From: Paulinella micropora
Taxonomy: Eukaryota; Cercozoa; Imbricatea; Euglyphida
Direction of reading: 5' to 3'
Assembly: GCA_009731375.1 (NCBI GenBank)
Contig: BJOX01000120.1
Location: 814,257 to 849,778, forward strand
Length of the DNA: 35,522 nucleotides
How positions within the stretch are numbered: the first letter of the stretch is position 1; every line of letters starts with the position of its first letter. The notes beneath the pieces are model-generated. The model made no database searches. It saw nothing but the letters and a program-made list of their open reading frames with translations, and was not told the origin of the DNA. This document shows positions 1-10,730 of the stretch, one piece after another. The translations under genes were made by a program, and so were the position numbers.

Positions 1-132
1 TTGGTATTGCCTGTATCAGTCCCTTCCGTGCAAACATCACGGCTTAGCTGGGCATCGGGTTAATACTTTACCCACAGACTTCCTGGTTGACGAAATCAGA
101 AGCTCCTTTTTTCTGACATTAGTCGATATTTC

Positions 133-231
<99 letters not shown>

Positions 232-260
232 CATCCATCCATCCATCCATCCATCCATCC

Positions 261-325
<65 letters not shown>
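1..325. repeat. Inverted copy of the 20.96-21.44 kb repeat with TATC array
   Basis: Bases 1-134 are almost the exact reverse complement of 21302-21436 (TTGGTATTGCCTGTATCAG ... TGACATTAGTCGATATTTC). The following TATC/ATCC/TATC array mirrors the GATA/GGAT/GATA array that precedes 21302. The left end is cut by the window. Confidence 0.9.
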
Positions 326-330
326 CATAC

Positions 331-644
331 GAGAGGGGAGTCCGCCGGTTTCCTCCTGAACCCAACCTTCACACACATACACATACACATACATACATAC
401 ACGCACACACATACACACACACATACATACATACATACATACATACATACATACATACATACATACATACATACCATACATACCATACATACCATACATA
501 CCACCATACATACATACATACATACATACGTACATACGTACATACGTGGTACGTACGTACGTACGTACGTAGTATGTACATACATACATACATACATACA
601 TACATTCTCAAGGTGTAAAAGGAGTCTGCTGTTACGTATGTATG

Positions 645-678
<34 letters not shown>

Positions 679-1369
679 TATATGTATATATGTATGTATG
701 TATGTATGTATGTCTGTCTGTCTGTATGTATGTATGTATGCATGTATGTATGTATGTATGTATGTATGTATATGTATGTATGTACGAATGTATGTACGTA
801 CGTATGTATGTATGTATGTATGTATGTACGTATGTATGTATGTATGTATGTATGTATGTATGTATGTACGTATGTATGTATGTATGTATGTATGTATGTA
901 TGTATGGATGGATGGATGGATGTATGTAGAACCTTTACGTTCAAAGTCGATCAAGAAATCCTCGCCAGCACCCTGGCCTTTCACTGTAACACATACATGC
1001 ACACATGCATGCATACATACAGTCGCGCGCAAATTATGGCTACAAGAAATGCGCTCGTTCAGGACACAATATATTTATATATTTACTTCAGGAAAGGGGG
1101 GGGGGGGGGGGGNNNNNNNNNNNNNNNNNNNNNNNNNNNNNNNNNNNNNNNNNNNNNNNNNNNNNNNNNNNNNNNNNNNNNNGGGGGGGGGGGGGGGGGG
1201 GGAGGAATGACCCAACGTTCCATTTTGTTCTCGTTCACTATGTTGAGACACGCCCATATTAAAAGGAAATTGAAAATTTCTGTCCTAAGCTTTGTAGCCA
1301 TGGCTTGATAATCGTCATAACATTACCATAGACGGGGAAAAGCGAGATAAACATTGAAGGATTGGGACA

Positions 1370-1427
<58 letters not shown>

Positions 1428-1521
1428 CCTAGGCCCTCGTATATTTCTGCCTTGCGCTTTAGCGTGTGCTGCAACAAACCAAAAACCAAAACACAAAAAA
1501 ACAAAAAACAACAACAAAAGC

Positions 1522-1565
<44 letters not shown>

Positions 1566-1632
1566 AAGTGTTGATAGACGTGAAAGAATATGGCACAGAA
1601 GAAACAGGCTGAGAGAGAGAGAGAGAGAGAGA

Positions 1633-1667
<35 letters not shown>

Positions 1668-1869
1668 CAAGAGAGAGCGAGAGCGAGAGAGAGAGCGTGA
1701 GAGACAAAAGGAACTGGAGGGGAAGGGGCAGGAGGCAGGAGGGGAAGCGAGGATATGCAATATAATATAATTCAATATTTTGGACACACAAATTTGTACG
1801 TGTATGTGTTTGTTTCTTAATATGAGTACATACATTTATCTAGCATCATCGATGTATATTACGAATATA

Positions 1870-1963
<94 letters not shown>

Positions 1964-2232
1964 GCTTGCCTGGCTCAGTCTCGCCTCGTCCGACTGCAGC
2001 CGGGCCTCGGACGCGTCTTTGGCATTGCGCCCGTCCACGCCTATCGCAGATAAATCCATTTGATTACTTAATGTCAGCCACGTGACCATTGAGTACAATG
2101 AAGAAACACTGAGCAGCGCGTGCGACTGGTGATGTGCATATCAAGCAGACATATAGATAGATGGACAGGGAGGTAGGTAGGTAGGTAGGTAAGTAGGTGG
2201 GTAGGTGGGTAGATAGATAGGTAGGTAGGTAG

Positions 2233-2283
<51 letters not shown>

Positions 2284-2404
2284 GGAGAGAAGGAGAGGAA
2301 GAGAAAAAGAGAAAGATATATAACATATATGTAAATAAATGTATATATATATATATAAGAGAAAGATATATAATATATATATGTATATATGTATATATAT
2401 ATAT

Positions 2405-2438
<34 letters not shown>

Positions 2439-2448
2439 AGAAAGAGAA

Positions 2449-2503
<55 letters not shown>

Positions 2504-2716
2504 GAGAGAGAGAGAGAGAGAGTGAGTGTGTTTGCCTTTGTTCTTTTTGGAGAAGAGGTCTTGCTTGTGCCCGCCCACACGCACTTTGGTACGTGTTTGT
2601 TTCACTGATCAGAAGATAAATAGATAGATAGATATGTTTGATCCAGCAGTGCTGCATATCCGAAGACATAGGCGTCCATTCCATCACGCCAGCTGAGACT
2701 GACTGGGCAGCGGGAC

Positions 2717-2757
<41 letters not shown>

Positions 2758-2955
2758 TATAGATAGATAGATAGATAGATAGATAGACAGCTTAGCTAGC
2801 TAAGCTTAGCTTAGCTAGCTAAGCTAGCTAGCTAGCTAAGCTTAGCTAGCGAAGCTAGCTAGCTAAGCTTCTTAGCTAGCTAAGCTACTAAGCTTAGCTA
2901 GCGAAGCTAGAGCTAGCTAGCTGGCTAGCACAGACAGACAGACAGACAGACAGAC

Positions 2956-3009
<54 letters not shown>

Positions 3010-3117
3010 GTAGGTAGGTAGATAGATAGATAGATAGGTAGGTAGATAGGTAGGTAGGTAGGTAGGTAGGTAGGTAGGTAGGTAGACAGATAGATAGATA
3101 GATAGATAGATAGATAT

Positions 3118-3158
<41 letters not shown>

Positions 3159-3232
3159 TAGATAGATAGATAGATATATAGATAGATAGATAGATAGATA
3201 GATGGATAGATAGACAGATGGATGGATGGATG

Positions 3233-3274
<42 letters not shown>

Positions 3275-3327
3275 CCTTCGCGGGACTCGCTCTCCTTCTG
3301 GTACAGCACAGCCTTGAGCCCCAGTAA
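331..3327 (-). CDS. CCDC174: CCDC174-like protein, partial (3' end off the left edge, 5' end not found)
   Basis: Seven exons: 3327-3276, 2604-2536, 2040-1970, 1468-1429, 983-933, 628-604, 355-331 (333 nt, 111 codons), all phase-consistent. Telling motifs are [57 protein letters not shown] and [10 protein letters not shown]. From memory, animal CCDC174 has LVDLKAELFRKQEEF, KPSIWSKQNVGVSNRAEKD, LEEKAKLYEKMTKG and YLVDFTQK in the same order. That protein is nuclear and linked to the exon junction complex. The residues after DFERK ([17 protein letters not shown]) are less family-like. Two donors appear to be GC (GCAAAC after 2536 and GCAAGC after 1970), the others GT. Exons are only 25-71 nt, separated by GA, TA, CAA and TGTA arrays and one N gap. 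The gene must continue past base 1, and its first codons may lie in 3535-3700. Confidence 0.62.
371..603. repeat. (ACAT)n array with ACGT variants
   Basis: CATA-type tetranucleotide repeat with interspersed ACCAT and ACGT units. It is complementary to the TGTA array at 635-925. Confidence 0.95.
635..925. repeat. (TGTA)n array
   Basis: TATG/TGTA repeat with TCTG, GCAT, ACG and GGAT variants. It mirrors 371-603 across the 25-nt exon at 604-628. Confidence 0.95.
1096..1202. other. Assembly gap (70 N, 1113-1182) inside poly-G
   Basis: Runs of 17 and 20 G flank the N block. This pattern recurs with poly-C at 10655-10807 and 18995-19027. Confidence 0.9.
1371..1960. repeat. GA, CAA and TA/GA microsatellites
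   Basis: (GA)n at about 1371-1427 and 1609-1705, (CAA)n at about 1514-1566, and (TA)n passing into (GA)n at 1866-1959. These fill introns of the CCDC174-like gene. Confidence 0.95.
2150..2530. repeat. GATA/GGTA and GA microsatellites
   Basis: GGTA and GATA units (2150-2235), (GA)n (2236-2278 and 2405-2522) and (TA)-rich stretches, in an intron. Confidence 0.95.
2716..2788. repeat. (GATA)n array
   Basis: Near-perfect GATA tract adjoining the AGCT block. Confidence 0.95.
2789..2930. repeat. AGCT/TTAGCTAAGC palindromic block
   Basis: About 140 bases built almost entirely of AGCT, TAGC and AAGCTT units. Every unit is its own reverse complement or nearly so, with about a dozen AGCTAGCT overlaps. 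Confidence 0.9.
2936..3273. repeat. GACA/GATA/GGTA mosaic array
   Basis: Blocks of GACA, GATA, GGTA and GGAT units alternate; single-base variants of one tetranucleotide have spread as separate blocks. Confidence 0.95.
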
Positions 3328-3370
3328 CTACCAATCGCACATAACACATACACATATAACATTATGCATA

Positions 3371-3373
<3 letters not shown>

Positions 3374-3425
<52 letters not shown>

Positions 3426-3459
3426 GTGTGTGTGTGTGTGTGTGTCTGTGTGTGTGTGT

Positions 3460-3495
<36 letters not shown>

Positions 3496-3520
3496 TGTGT
3501 ATTGTGTGTGTATGTGTGTA
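3374..3520. repeat. (CT)n followed by (GT)n
   Basis: A perfect CT tract (about 3374-3420) is joined to a GT tract with rare C or A changes. Confidence 0.95.
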
Positions 3521-3534
3521 TATATGTGTATGTA

Positions 3535-3700
3535 CGGAGCCGTTTGGATGCACTGCCGATGTGTGTATGTACGTGTGTGCAGGTGTTTGTATGTATGTGT
3601 GTGTATGTGTGTGTGTGCATTTGCATAGGTACTGATCCATCGTTGAGGCCTTGGATGCGCCGCGCACCTTTGGGCTGCTGCGCGCTGACATCCACATCAC
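3535..3700 (-). other. Possible 5' exons of the CCDC174-like gene
   Basis: Two non-repetitive islands within GT/CA repeats. At 3640-3695 the minus strand reads [20 protein letters not shown]; near 3536-3565 it reads SAVHPNGS before GTACAT in phase 0, which would allow joining to LLGLKA. Phases between the two islands could not be made to agree, so the true 5' end is unresolved. Confidence 0.25.
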
Positions 3701-3720
3701 ACACACACACACAACACTAA

Positions 3721-4060
3721 TACGCAGCTTTCTACCGCCCCTTGCCCTCTTCTCTTCCGTCTGCTCTGTTCTCTTCCGTCTGCTCTGTTCTGCTCAGTTC
3801 TGTCCTGTTCTGTTCAGGTCAGTTGTGTTCTGTTGTTCTCTCTGTTCTGTCAGCCACTCTATCTGTCAGCCGTCAGCCTGTCTGTCTGTCAGTCAGTCAG
3901 TTAGTCTGTCGTCTGTCCGTCTCTGTCTGGCTGGCTGGTTGTCTGACTGGCTTGTACCTTTCCGTCAGCCACCCCAAAGACATGTCTGTCTCAGAAGGAA
4001 GACAACCCTGCAGACAAATAAGAGGGATGGATGGATGGATGGATGAATAGATGGAGAAGA
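3721..4060. repeat. Degenerate CTGT-rich stretch, no gene seen
   Basis: TCTGTTC, CTGTCAG and CTGGCTGG variants pass into GGAT units. Open frames here are repeat-driven; no exon boundaries supported. Confidence 0.7.
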
Positions 4061-4065
4061 TAGAT

Positions 4066-4255
4066 AGAGATGGATATATATATATATAAGAGCAACAACA
4101 ACGACGACGACGACGACGACGACAACAGCAACAACAACCAACCTACCTACCTATCGCCCCGTCCTCGTCCTCGTCCTCATCCCCATCCCCATCCCCATCC
4201 CCGTCCCCGTCCTCGTCCCCGTCCCCATCCCCGTCCCCATCCCCATCCCCATCCC

Positions 4256-4299
<44 letters not shown>

Positions 4300-4356
4300 C
4301 CATCCCCATCATCATGATCATGATCATGATCATCCATCACCACCATCATCACCATC

Positions 4357-4388
<32 letters not shown>

Positions 4389-4602
4389 CATCACCACACC
4401 ACCAACACCAGCACCACCATCCTCACCACCCTCACCATCCTCATCATCACCATCATCACCATCACCACCATCACCATCACCATCACCATCATCATCATCA
4501 TCATCATCCATCATCAACATCATCATCATCATCATCACCATCACCATCACCATCACCATCACCATCACCATCAACATCACCATCACCATCACCACCATCA
4601 CC

Positions 4603-4648
<46 letters not shown>

Positions 4649-4960
4649 ACAACAACAACAACAACGATAACAACAACGACAACAACAACGACAACAACAA
4701 CGACAACTAACTACGACGAAGACACACGAAGACAGATGAAGACAAACGAAGACAAACGAAGACAAACGAAGACAAACGAAGACAAAGATGAGGACAGACG
4801 AGAAACGACGCCAAATGACGACAAATGACGACAATTGAGTACCGGCAATGACGACAAATGACGATAAACGACGATAAACGACGACAAACGACGACACCTG
4901 ACAAACACAGCAATTACAACAACAAACAACAACCAACAACACAACAAACAACACAAACTT
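4066..4960. repeat. Trinucleotide and hexanucleotide block (CAT, CCCCAT, ACGACA)
   Basis: (ACG)n, CCCCATCCCCGT units (4155-4260), CATCAT/CACCAT (4257-4650), CAACAACGA (4650-4700) and ACGAAGACAA/ACGACAA units (4700-4900). Long His-, Asp- or Ser-rich open frames in all directions are artefacts of these repeats. Confidence 0.95.
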
Positions 4961-5039
4961 ATGTTTATTTGTAGTTGTTTCCTTATCTCCTAAGTTCATC
5001 CAACACAAAGATCGTTGTAACTGATGTACAAGTACAGGA

Positions 5040-5215
5040 CAAAGAACCTCATACAAAACAACGAACTGTGAGAATTTCCAGGTGTAGTGCCTGAATTTCT
5101 GCCGCAAAACCAGAATGTATTTCGCAAATGCAGGAAATCATATCCGCAGTTATCGGTGATGAACAAAAATTTCAACAAAAATGCCTGAAATTTTTGTTCA
5201 ATCTCAAATAGAACA
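5040..5215. repeat. Interspersed repeat, inverted relative to 29420-29560
   Basis: CATATCCGCAGTTATCGGTG and the bases around it (29 identical bases), plus CCAGAATGTAT-TCGCAAA, occur as the reverse complement near 29461-29545. No coding potential recognised. Confidence 0.8.
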
Positions 5216-5239
5216 ACGAAAACACAGCAACAACAGAAC

Positions 5240-5895
5240 AACACAGTACTGCTACTAGTACTAGTAGACTATTAGTACTACTACTAGTGTACTAGTAGAC
5301 TATTAATACTACTACTAGTACTACTACTACTACTACTACTACTAGTACTAGTAGTACTGGTACTGTCCTAATACACGCAGACACTAGCTAGACTAGCTCT
5401 AGTAGCTACTCATCTGTACATATACTAGACATAATGATGCACTAGATACAGTACCTACTACTAGTACTAGACCTAGTAGCTAGAGTAGCTCCAGTAGCTA
5501 GAGTAGCTACTGGAGCTAGAGTCTAGAGACTAGAGAGAGTGTAGAGAGTAGGGATGCAGATGCAGATGAGTCTCAGATGGTCATGCATTTTTTCTAGTTT
5601 TCCAGTTTTTGAGCTAGTTGAGGATCCCGGAGTATCTAGACCTTACTAGACTTACTCTAGTTACTAGACTTAACTAGAGTATGTCTAGTATGTTATTAAC
5701 TAGATTACTACTAGTACTACTAGTACTAGGATTAATGATAGGTACTAGAGCTAGTAGAGGTACCGGTATTACTACTTCTACTAGTTCTAGTACCGGTACT
5801 TACCGTACTACTGCTAGTACTAGTAATTACAGAATACGTATATATTACTACCGGTAGTACTAGTAGTATATATTACTATAGTTACCAAAGATACT
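5240..5895. repeat. CTAG/ACTAGT/GTAC-rich low-complexity block
   Basis: Over 600 bases dominated by ACTAGT, CTAGTA, AGCTAGAG and GTACTAG words without a fixed period. It does not look like a slipped microsatellite and codes for nothing recognisable. Confidence 0.85.
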
Positions 5896-5950
5896 TAGTC
5901 TAGTTCTTATTATTATTATTATTGTTATTATTATTATTATTATTATTATT

Positions 5951-6178
5951 GGACACCGTGATAGCCCAGTGGTCAAGTTCTACCATCTGGGCCCTGTCGC
6001 CAGTTCGATTCCCGTCGGTGCCACCAGTATTTTCATTGAACATACCGGTCCATCTGGAAGTGTTGGAACTGCCCTTGCGGGGGTGTCATTAGAGCTTATC
6101 GTCAATTCTTCGTACTCCCCTCACGGGTGAGACGATGGAGGCGCATGTGCAGAAATGCATCAGCCATTGACAGAGAAG
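5951..6178 (+). mobile_element. tRNA-derived SINE copy 1, with encoded CCA and (ATT)n tail
   Basis: Bases 5952-6026 resemble a tRNA. GACACCG pairs with CGGTGCC with one mismatch, TAGCCCAGTGG fits a pol III A box, GTTCGATTCC fits a B box, and the stem ends in A plus CCA. A conserved non-tRNA body follows (CATTGAACATACCGGTCC ... TTGACAGAGAAGCACT), then an (ATT)n tail to 6281. An (ATT)n tract also precedes it (5908-5950). Confidence 0.85.
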
Positions 6179-6207
6179 CACTATTATTATTATTATTCTT
6201 ATTATTC

Positions 6208-6282
<75 letters not shown>

Positions 6283-6293
6283 GGGAGTACAAT

Positions 6294-6516
6294 GGACACC
6301 GTGATAGCCCAGTGGTCAAGTTCTACCATCTGTCGCCAGTTCGATTCCCGTCGGTGCCACCAGTATTTTCATTGAACATACCGGTCCGTCTGAAGTGTTG
6401 GAACTGCCCTTGCGGGGGTGTCATTAGAGCCTATCGTCAATTCTTCGTACTCCCCTCACGGGTGAGACGATGGAGGCGCATGTGCAGATATGCATCAGCC
6501 ATTGACAGAGAAGCAC
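6294..6516 (+). mobile_element. tRNA-derived SINE copy 2
   Basis: Near-identical to copy 1 but with a 7-bp deletion in the anticodon-side region (ATCTGTCGCC for ATCTGGGCCCTGTCGCC). It lies right after the (ATT)n tail of copy 1 and ends in its own (ATT)n to about 6561. Confidence 0.85.
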
Positions 6517-6562
<46 letters not shown>

Positions 6563-7401
6563 TTCCAACTTAGAATTTTAATTATTAGTGTGTTGAACTT
6601 GTAGTAAACTCAATATAACAATGAGTCAGAGTAGAAAAGAAAGCAAACAGAGATAAAATATAGGCTAATCAAAACAAAAGCAATAGCAAATACATGACGC
6701 AGGCAAACAAGCAAAGAGCACGAGGAGACATATTAGGAAGGATGAAACATGCGAAGGCTCATAGTAGAAGATCGATATATCGCAGGTAAGAAGCTGGCTA
6801 TAAAGGTCTAAATGCCCGAAGCATTTAGTTGCCCGGATCCTCGACCCCCCTAGTGTTTATGAGGACTTATGGAGGGAAGGATGCACATAAGGCTCATACA
6901 AGGAAGAAGAGCTTAGCACGCCTCGGGCATGTAGCCCATTGAATACGGACCACATACCGAGACATACTAATCTCACTACCATTTGAGAGACTATAAAACA
7001 AACATAACAATCGTAAAAAAAAAAAAAAAAAACCACAACAAAAGGCAGGCAAGCAAGTACTAGAGAGAAGGCGAGCAAGCATAGGCAGCAACGAGTAGTC
7101 ACGAGGAAAAAGCAATAGAGGGAAAGAAGTATAAAGAAAGGACTAAAAAAAAAAAACAAAACAATAACAACAACAACAACAACAACAATAACAACAACAA
7201 AAGTATGTGTATACCTATGCATGTACTGTGTATACACATGTATGTACATTGTGTGCACATTGTATGTACATTATGTGTATATATGTCTGTATGTATGTAT
7301 GTATATATGTATGTATGTACATATGTGTGTCTGTATGTATATATGTGTGTGTGTATGTATATATGTATGCATGTGTAAACATATGTATATATGCATGTAT
7401 G

Positions 7402-7435
<34 letters not shown>

Positions 7436-7751
7436 TATGTGTATGTATGTATGCATGTATGTATGGTATGTATGTATGTAAGTATGTATGTATGTATGTA
7501 TGTATGTATGTATGTATGTGTGTATGTATGTATGTATGTATGTATGTATGTATATATGTATGTATGTGCATATATGTATGTATGTAAGTAAGTATGTATG
7601 TATGTATGTATGCATGCATGTATGTATGTATGTATGTATGTATGCATGCATATATATGCTTACAATGCATTAGTATGATTGTATATATGTATTTATGTAT
7701 ATATGCATGTATGTATGTATGTATGTATCACTGTATACGTACGTATATATG

Positions 7752-7785
<34 letters not shown>

Positions 7786-8428
7786 TGCATGTTATATATG
7801 CTATGTGTGTATGTACGTGTACATTTGTTTGTGTGTATTATGTATATGTATATATGTGTATGTGCATTTATATGTATTTTCTCTATATATGTATATATGT
7901 TAACGTTGTATGTATGTGGTTGTATTTATATTTATTTTGCGCATATGTTTGTGCTTGCGGGAGCTATGTGGGGGAGGGAGGCATGTTTTGGCCTACAATG
8001 GTAGTGAGATTAGTATGTCTCGGGTATGTGGTCCGTATTCAATGGGCTACATGCTCGAGGCGTGCTAAGCTCTTCTTCCTTGTATGAGCCTTACGTGCTT
8101 CCTTTCTCTCCATAAGTCCTCATAAATACCAGGGGGGTCGAGGATCCGGGCAACTAAACGCTTCGGGCATTTAGACCATTATATGGCCAGCTTCTTACCT
8201 GCGATATATCGATCTTTTACTATTTGAGCCTTCGCATGTTTTCATCCTTTTATGTCTCCTCGTACTCTTTGCTTGTTTTTGCCTGCATCTGTTTCTTTTC
8301 TTTGCTGTCGATTTTGTTTTGATTAGCCTATATTTTATCTCGGTTTGCTCTCTTTTTCCACTGACTCATTTTAATATTGTATTTACTACAAGTTCAACAC
8401 ACTAATGATTAAAATTCTTAGTTGTGAA
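6563..8428. mobile_element. Fold-back element 1 (about 0.42-kb inverted arms, microsatellite core)
   Basis: Arms 6563-6986 and 7997-8428 are inverted copies (outer end AACTTAGAATTTTAATTATT / its complement; inner end AATGGTAGTGAGATTAGTAT). The roughly 1-kb centre is poly-A, (CAA)n and (TGTA)n. No transposase seen. The outer terminus recurs as a lone copy at 9578-9702. Confidence 0.85.
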
Positions 8429-8435
8429 AAAAAAA

Positions 8436-8469
<34 letters not shown>

Positions 8470-8473
8470 CCAG

Positions 8474-9247
8474 TCACTTAGGGTGGTGACCAAAAAAGTC
8501 AACCTTCTCAGAAGACAAAAAAAACAACACGTATGAATATAAAATGTCACCAAACTAACATGGAGTAGAAAACCAACAAGATACAGCGCATCTTTCAGAC
8601 ATACAAGCAATCCAAAGACGCCTCCAGGTTCTGTTGTAAGTGAAGCCCAACTCTAATTTCTCATAGTCAAAAGTTGGTTCATATTCCCGCAAACCATGTG
8701 CTTTGATAAGGCCTATCGAATGGTTCCACATAGAAACTTGCGGTTGGTTTGGATACACTCGATTATTTCGACCACTGTCACAAGTGCGCCCCCTTCAAAA
8801 AATTTACAGAAAATATCCACTCCAGGCGTGGATATTTTCTGTAAATTTTTTGAAGGGGGCGCACTTGTGATACCAGGCGTGGATATTTTCTGTAAATTTT
8901 TTGAAGGGGGCGCACTTGTGACAGTGGTCGAAATAATCGAGTGTATCCAAACCAACCGCAAGTTTCGATGTGGTACCATCCGATAGGCCCTATCAAAGCA
9001 CATGCTTTGCGGGAATATGGATTATGAAGAGGCGAGAATCGTTTTTCAGTCTTCACAAGTCAGTGTTTGTCACAGAAAAAAAGAGCATCTTTGGATTGTT
9101 TGTGTGCTTGAAAGATAAACTATTAATATTAATATATCTAGTTGGTTTTCTACTCCATGTTTGTTTGGTGACATTGTTCATTCATGTATGTTGTTTTTTT
9201 TGCATGTTGGCGAGGTCGATTTTTTCGTGCACAACCCTAAGTCACTT
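8474..9247. mobile_element. Fold-back element 2
   Basis: AAGTGACT-type ends and ATGTCACCAAACTAACATGG (left) pair with CCATGTTTGTTTGGTGACAT (right). The inner arms (8696-9005) are nearly perfect. The centre holds three units of GCGTGGATATTTTCTGTAAA ... GCGCACTTGTG, two direct and one inverted. No transposase. Open frames here are symmetric artefacts. Confidence 0.85.
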
Positions 9248-9295
9248 GGAATCTTTAATTAATGATTGTGATTATTAATACAATATTAAACTGGC

Positions 9296-9328
<33 letters not shown>

Positions 9329-9343
9329 AAAAAAAAAAAAAAA

Positions 9344-9353
9344 NNNNNNNNNN
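9344..9353. other. Assembly gap (10 N) in poly-A
   Basis: Ten N inside an A-rich tract; probably a nominal gap of unknown length. Confidence 0.9.
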
Positions 9354-9577
9354 GAAAAAAAAAAAAAAAATTCAACTGAGAAAAAGATAAAAACTAAAAA
9401 TCAAAAGGGAAACAAACAGATTAGTATATTAATATTATTAATATAATAATATATTAATAAGTAAGTGCAGACAATTTTTTTTCCCCAGTCACGTGGAATC
9501 TTTCATGATTGTGCCTCGGATTATTCATAATAAACTATTAATAGCATTAAAATAGCATGAAAAAAAAAATTGTTTTG

Positions 9578-9702
9578 ATTAGCCTATATTTTGTCTCTGT
9601 TCGCTCTCTTTTCTACGTGACTTACACTAATTTTATTACTGAGTTTACTACAAGTTCAACACACTATTAATAATAATTAAAAATTCTAAGTTGAAAAAAA
9701 AC
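9578..9702 (+). repeat. Solo terminus of fold-back element 1
   Basis: TTGTTTTGATTAGCCTATAT and CTACAAGTTCAACACACTA are repeated from 8318-8428 in the same direction. The 9700-10020 stretch that follows is AT-rich with TTAATATTAAT words and no gene. Confidence 0.8.
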
Positions 9703-10088
9703 AAAAAAAAAAAAAAACTAAAAATCAAAAGGGAAACAAACAGATTAATATATTATATAATATTATATATAAGTACGGGCAGACAAAGGCCAAGAAAATA
9801 CCTTTTTTTTTTAACGCAAGCACGTTTAAAAATCTGTTCAGCTTTTCTATTAATATTAATATTAATATACACACCAGTACACAGCATCAAGACTGTTCTG
9901 ATCAAACGGCAGAGATTAATATTAATAGCCCAAGCCTCCGCTTATCCAAAATACTTACAAGCAAGCGCCTCAAAGCATTGATATAAAAATTCGAATCTCG
10001 AACTGTTAAAAAAAAAAAAAAATTGTTTTTTCTTTTTTTAATTGATGGGTACGACTTAAGATTTGCCAGGCAGCGACCACTGAAATGC

Positions 10089-10654
10089 TTACTTCGCAGC
10101 TTTCTTCAGCTTCTTAACCTCCTGTCGGATGATTTTGGATTTCTGAAAAACAAGCCAAGTACAACACATGAGGCGCCTCATGAACCTTCTTGGACACAAA
10201 CAGCTTACATTCAAAAAAAACAACAAAAAATTACACATTTCTAGATGAAGCGACAAAGGAAGAGAGAGAGAGAGAGAAAGAAAAAAAGAGAGGAGCGACC
10301 TTCTTTCTGAGGAGCATAAGCTTGAACCTGTCGAAGTCGGTGAGGTTCTTTCGGGTTTTCTGGGTTTCCAACTAACATACACACACACACACACACACAC
10401 ACCAGCCAACAACAGCTCAAACCCAAACACACCTTGAAATGCATGTATGTATGTATGTATGGATGTATGTATGTATGTAGTTTGGCCGACCTTCTTTGAC
10501 CAGCTCGTCTTCTTGAACTCCTCCTCGACCTTGGCCTGACAAGTGACAGTTGCTCTTGTTTGTCATATGCGAGCATACAAACGACGAGAAACGAAGGGGA
10601 GAAGTGGCTAGCCGATTAAGCAAGACTACTTGCCTTATGTGGGGTAAATGCTGA

Positions 10655-10730
<76 letters not shown>

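Noticed and set aside
319-1032. Long open frames rich in Tyr-Ile-His-Thr or Met-Tyr-Val-Cys
   Set aside because: They arise from (ACAT)n/(TGTA)n, which is open in several frames on both strands. Only the small islands at 331-355, 604-628 and 933-983 have splice-compatible coding.
2084-2115. [13 protein letters not shown] on the minus strand, resembling a cyclic-nucleotide-binding strand
   Set aside because: Including it between the exons at 2604-2536 and 2040-1970 breaks the phase, whereas skipping it gives the contiguous [13 protein letters not shown] family match.
4070-4828. A 252-residue His/Pro/Ser-rich frame
   Set aside because: Produced entirely by CAT/CCCCAT repeats; overlapping open frames exist on both strands and no non-repetitive coding is present.
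8696-9056. Two 96-residue frames in opposite directions with nearly the same protein
   Set aside because: They are mirror images caused by the palindrome of fold-back element 2, not a gene pair.
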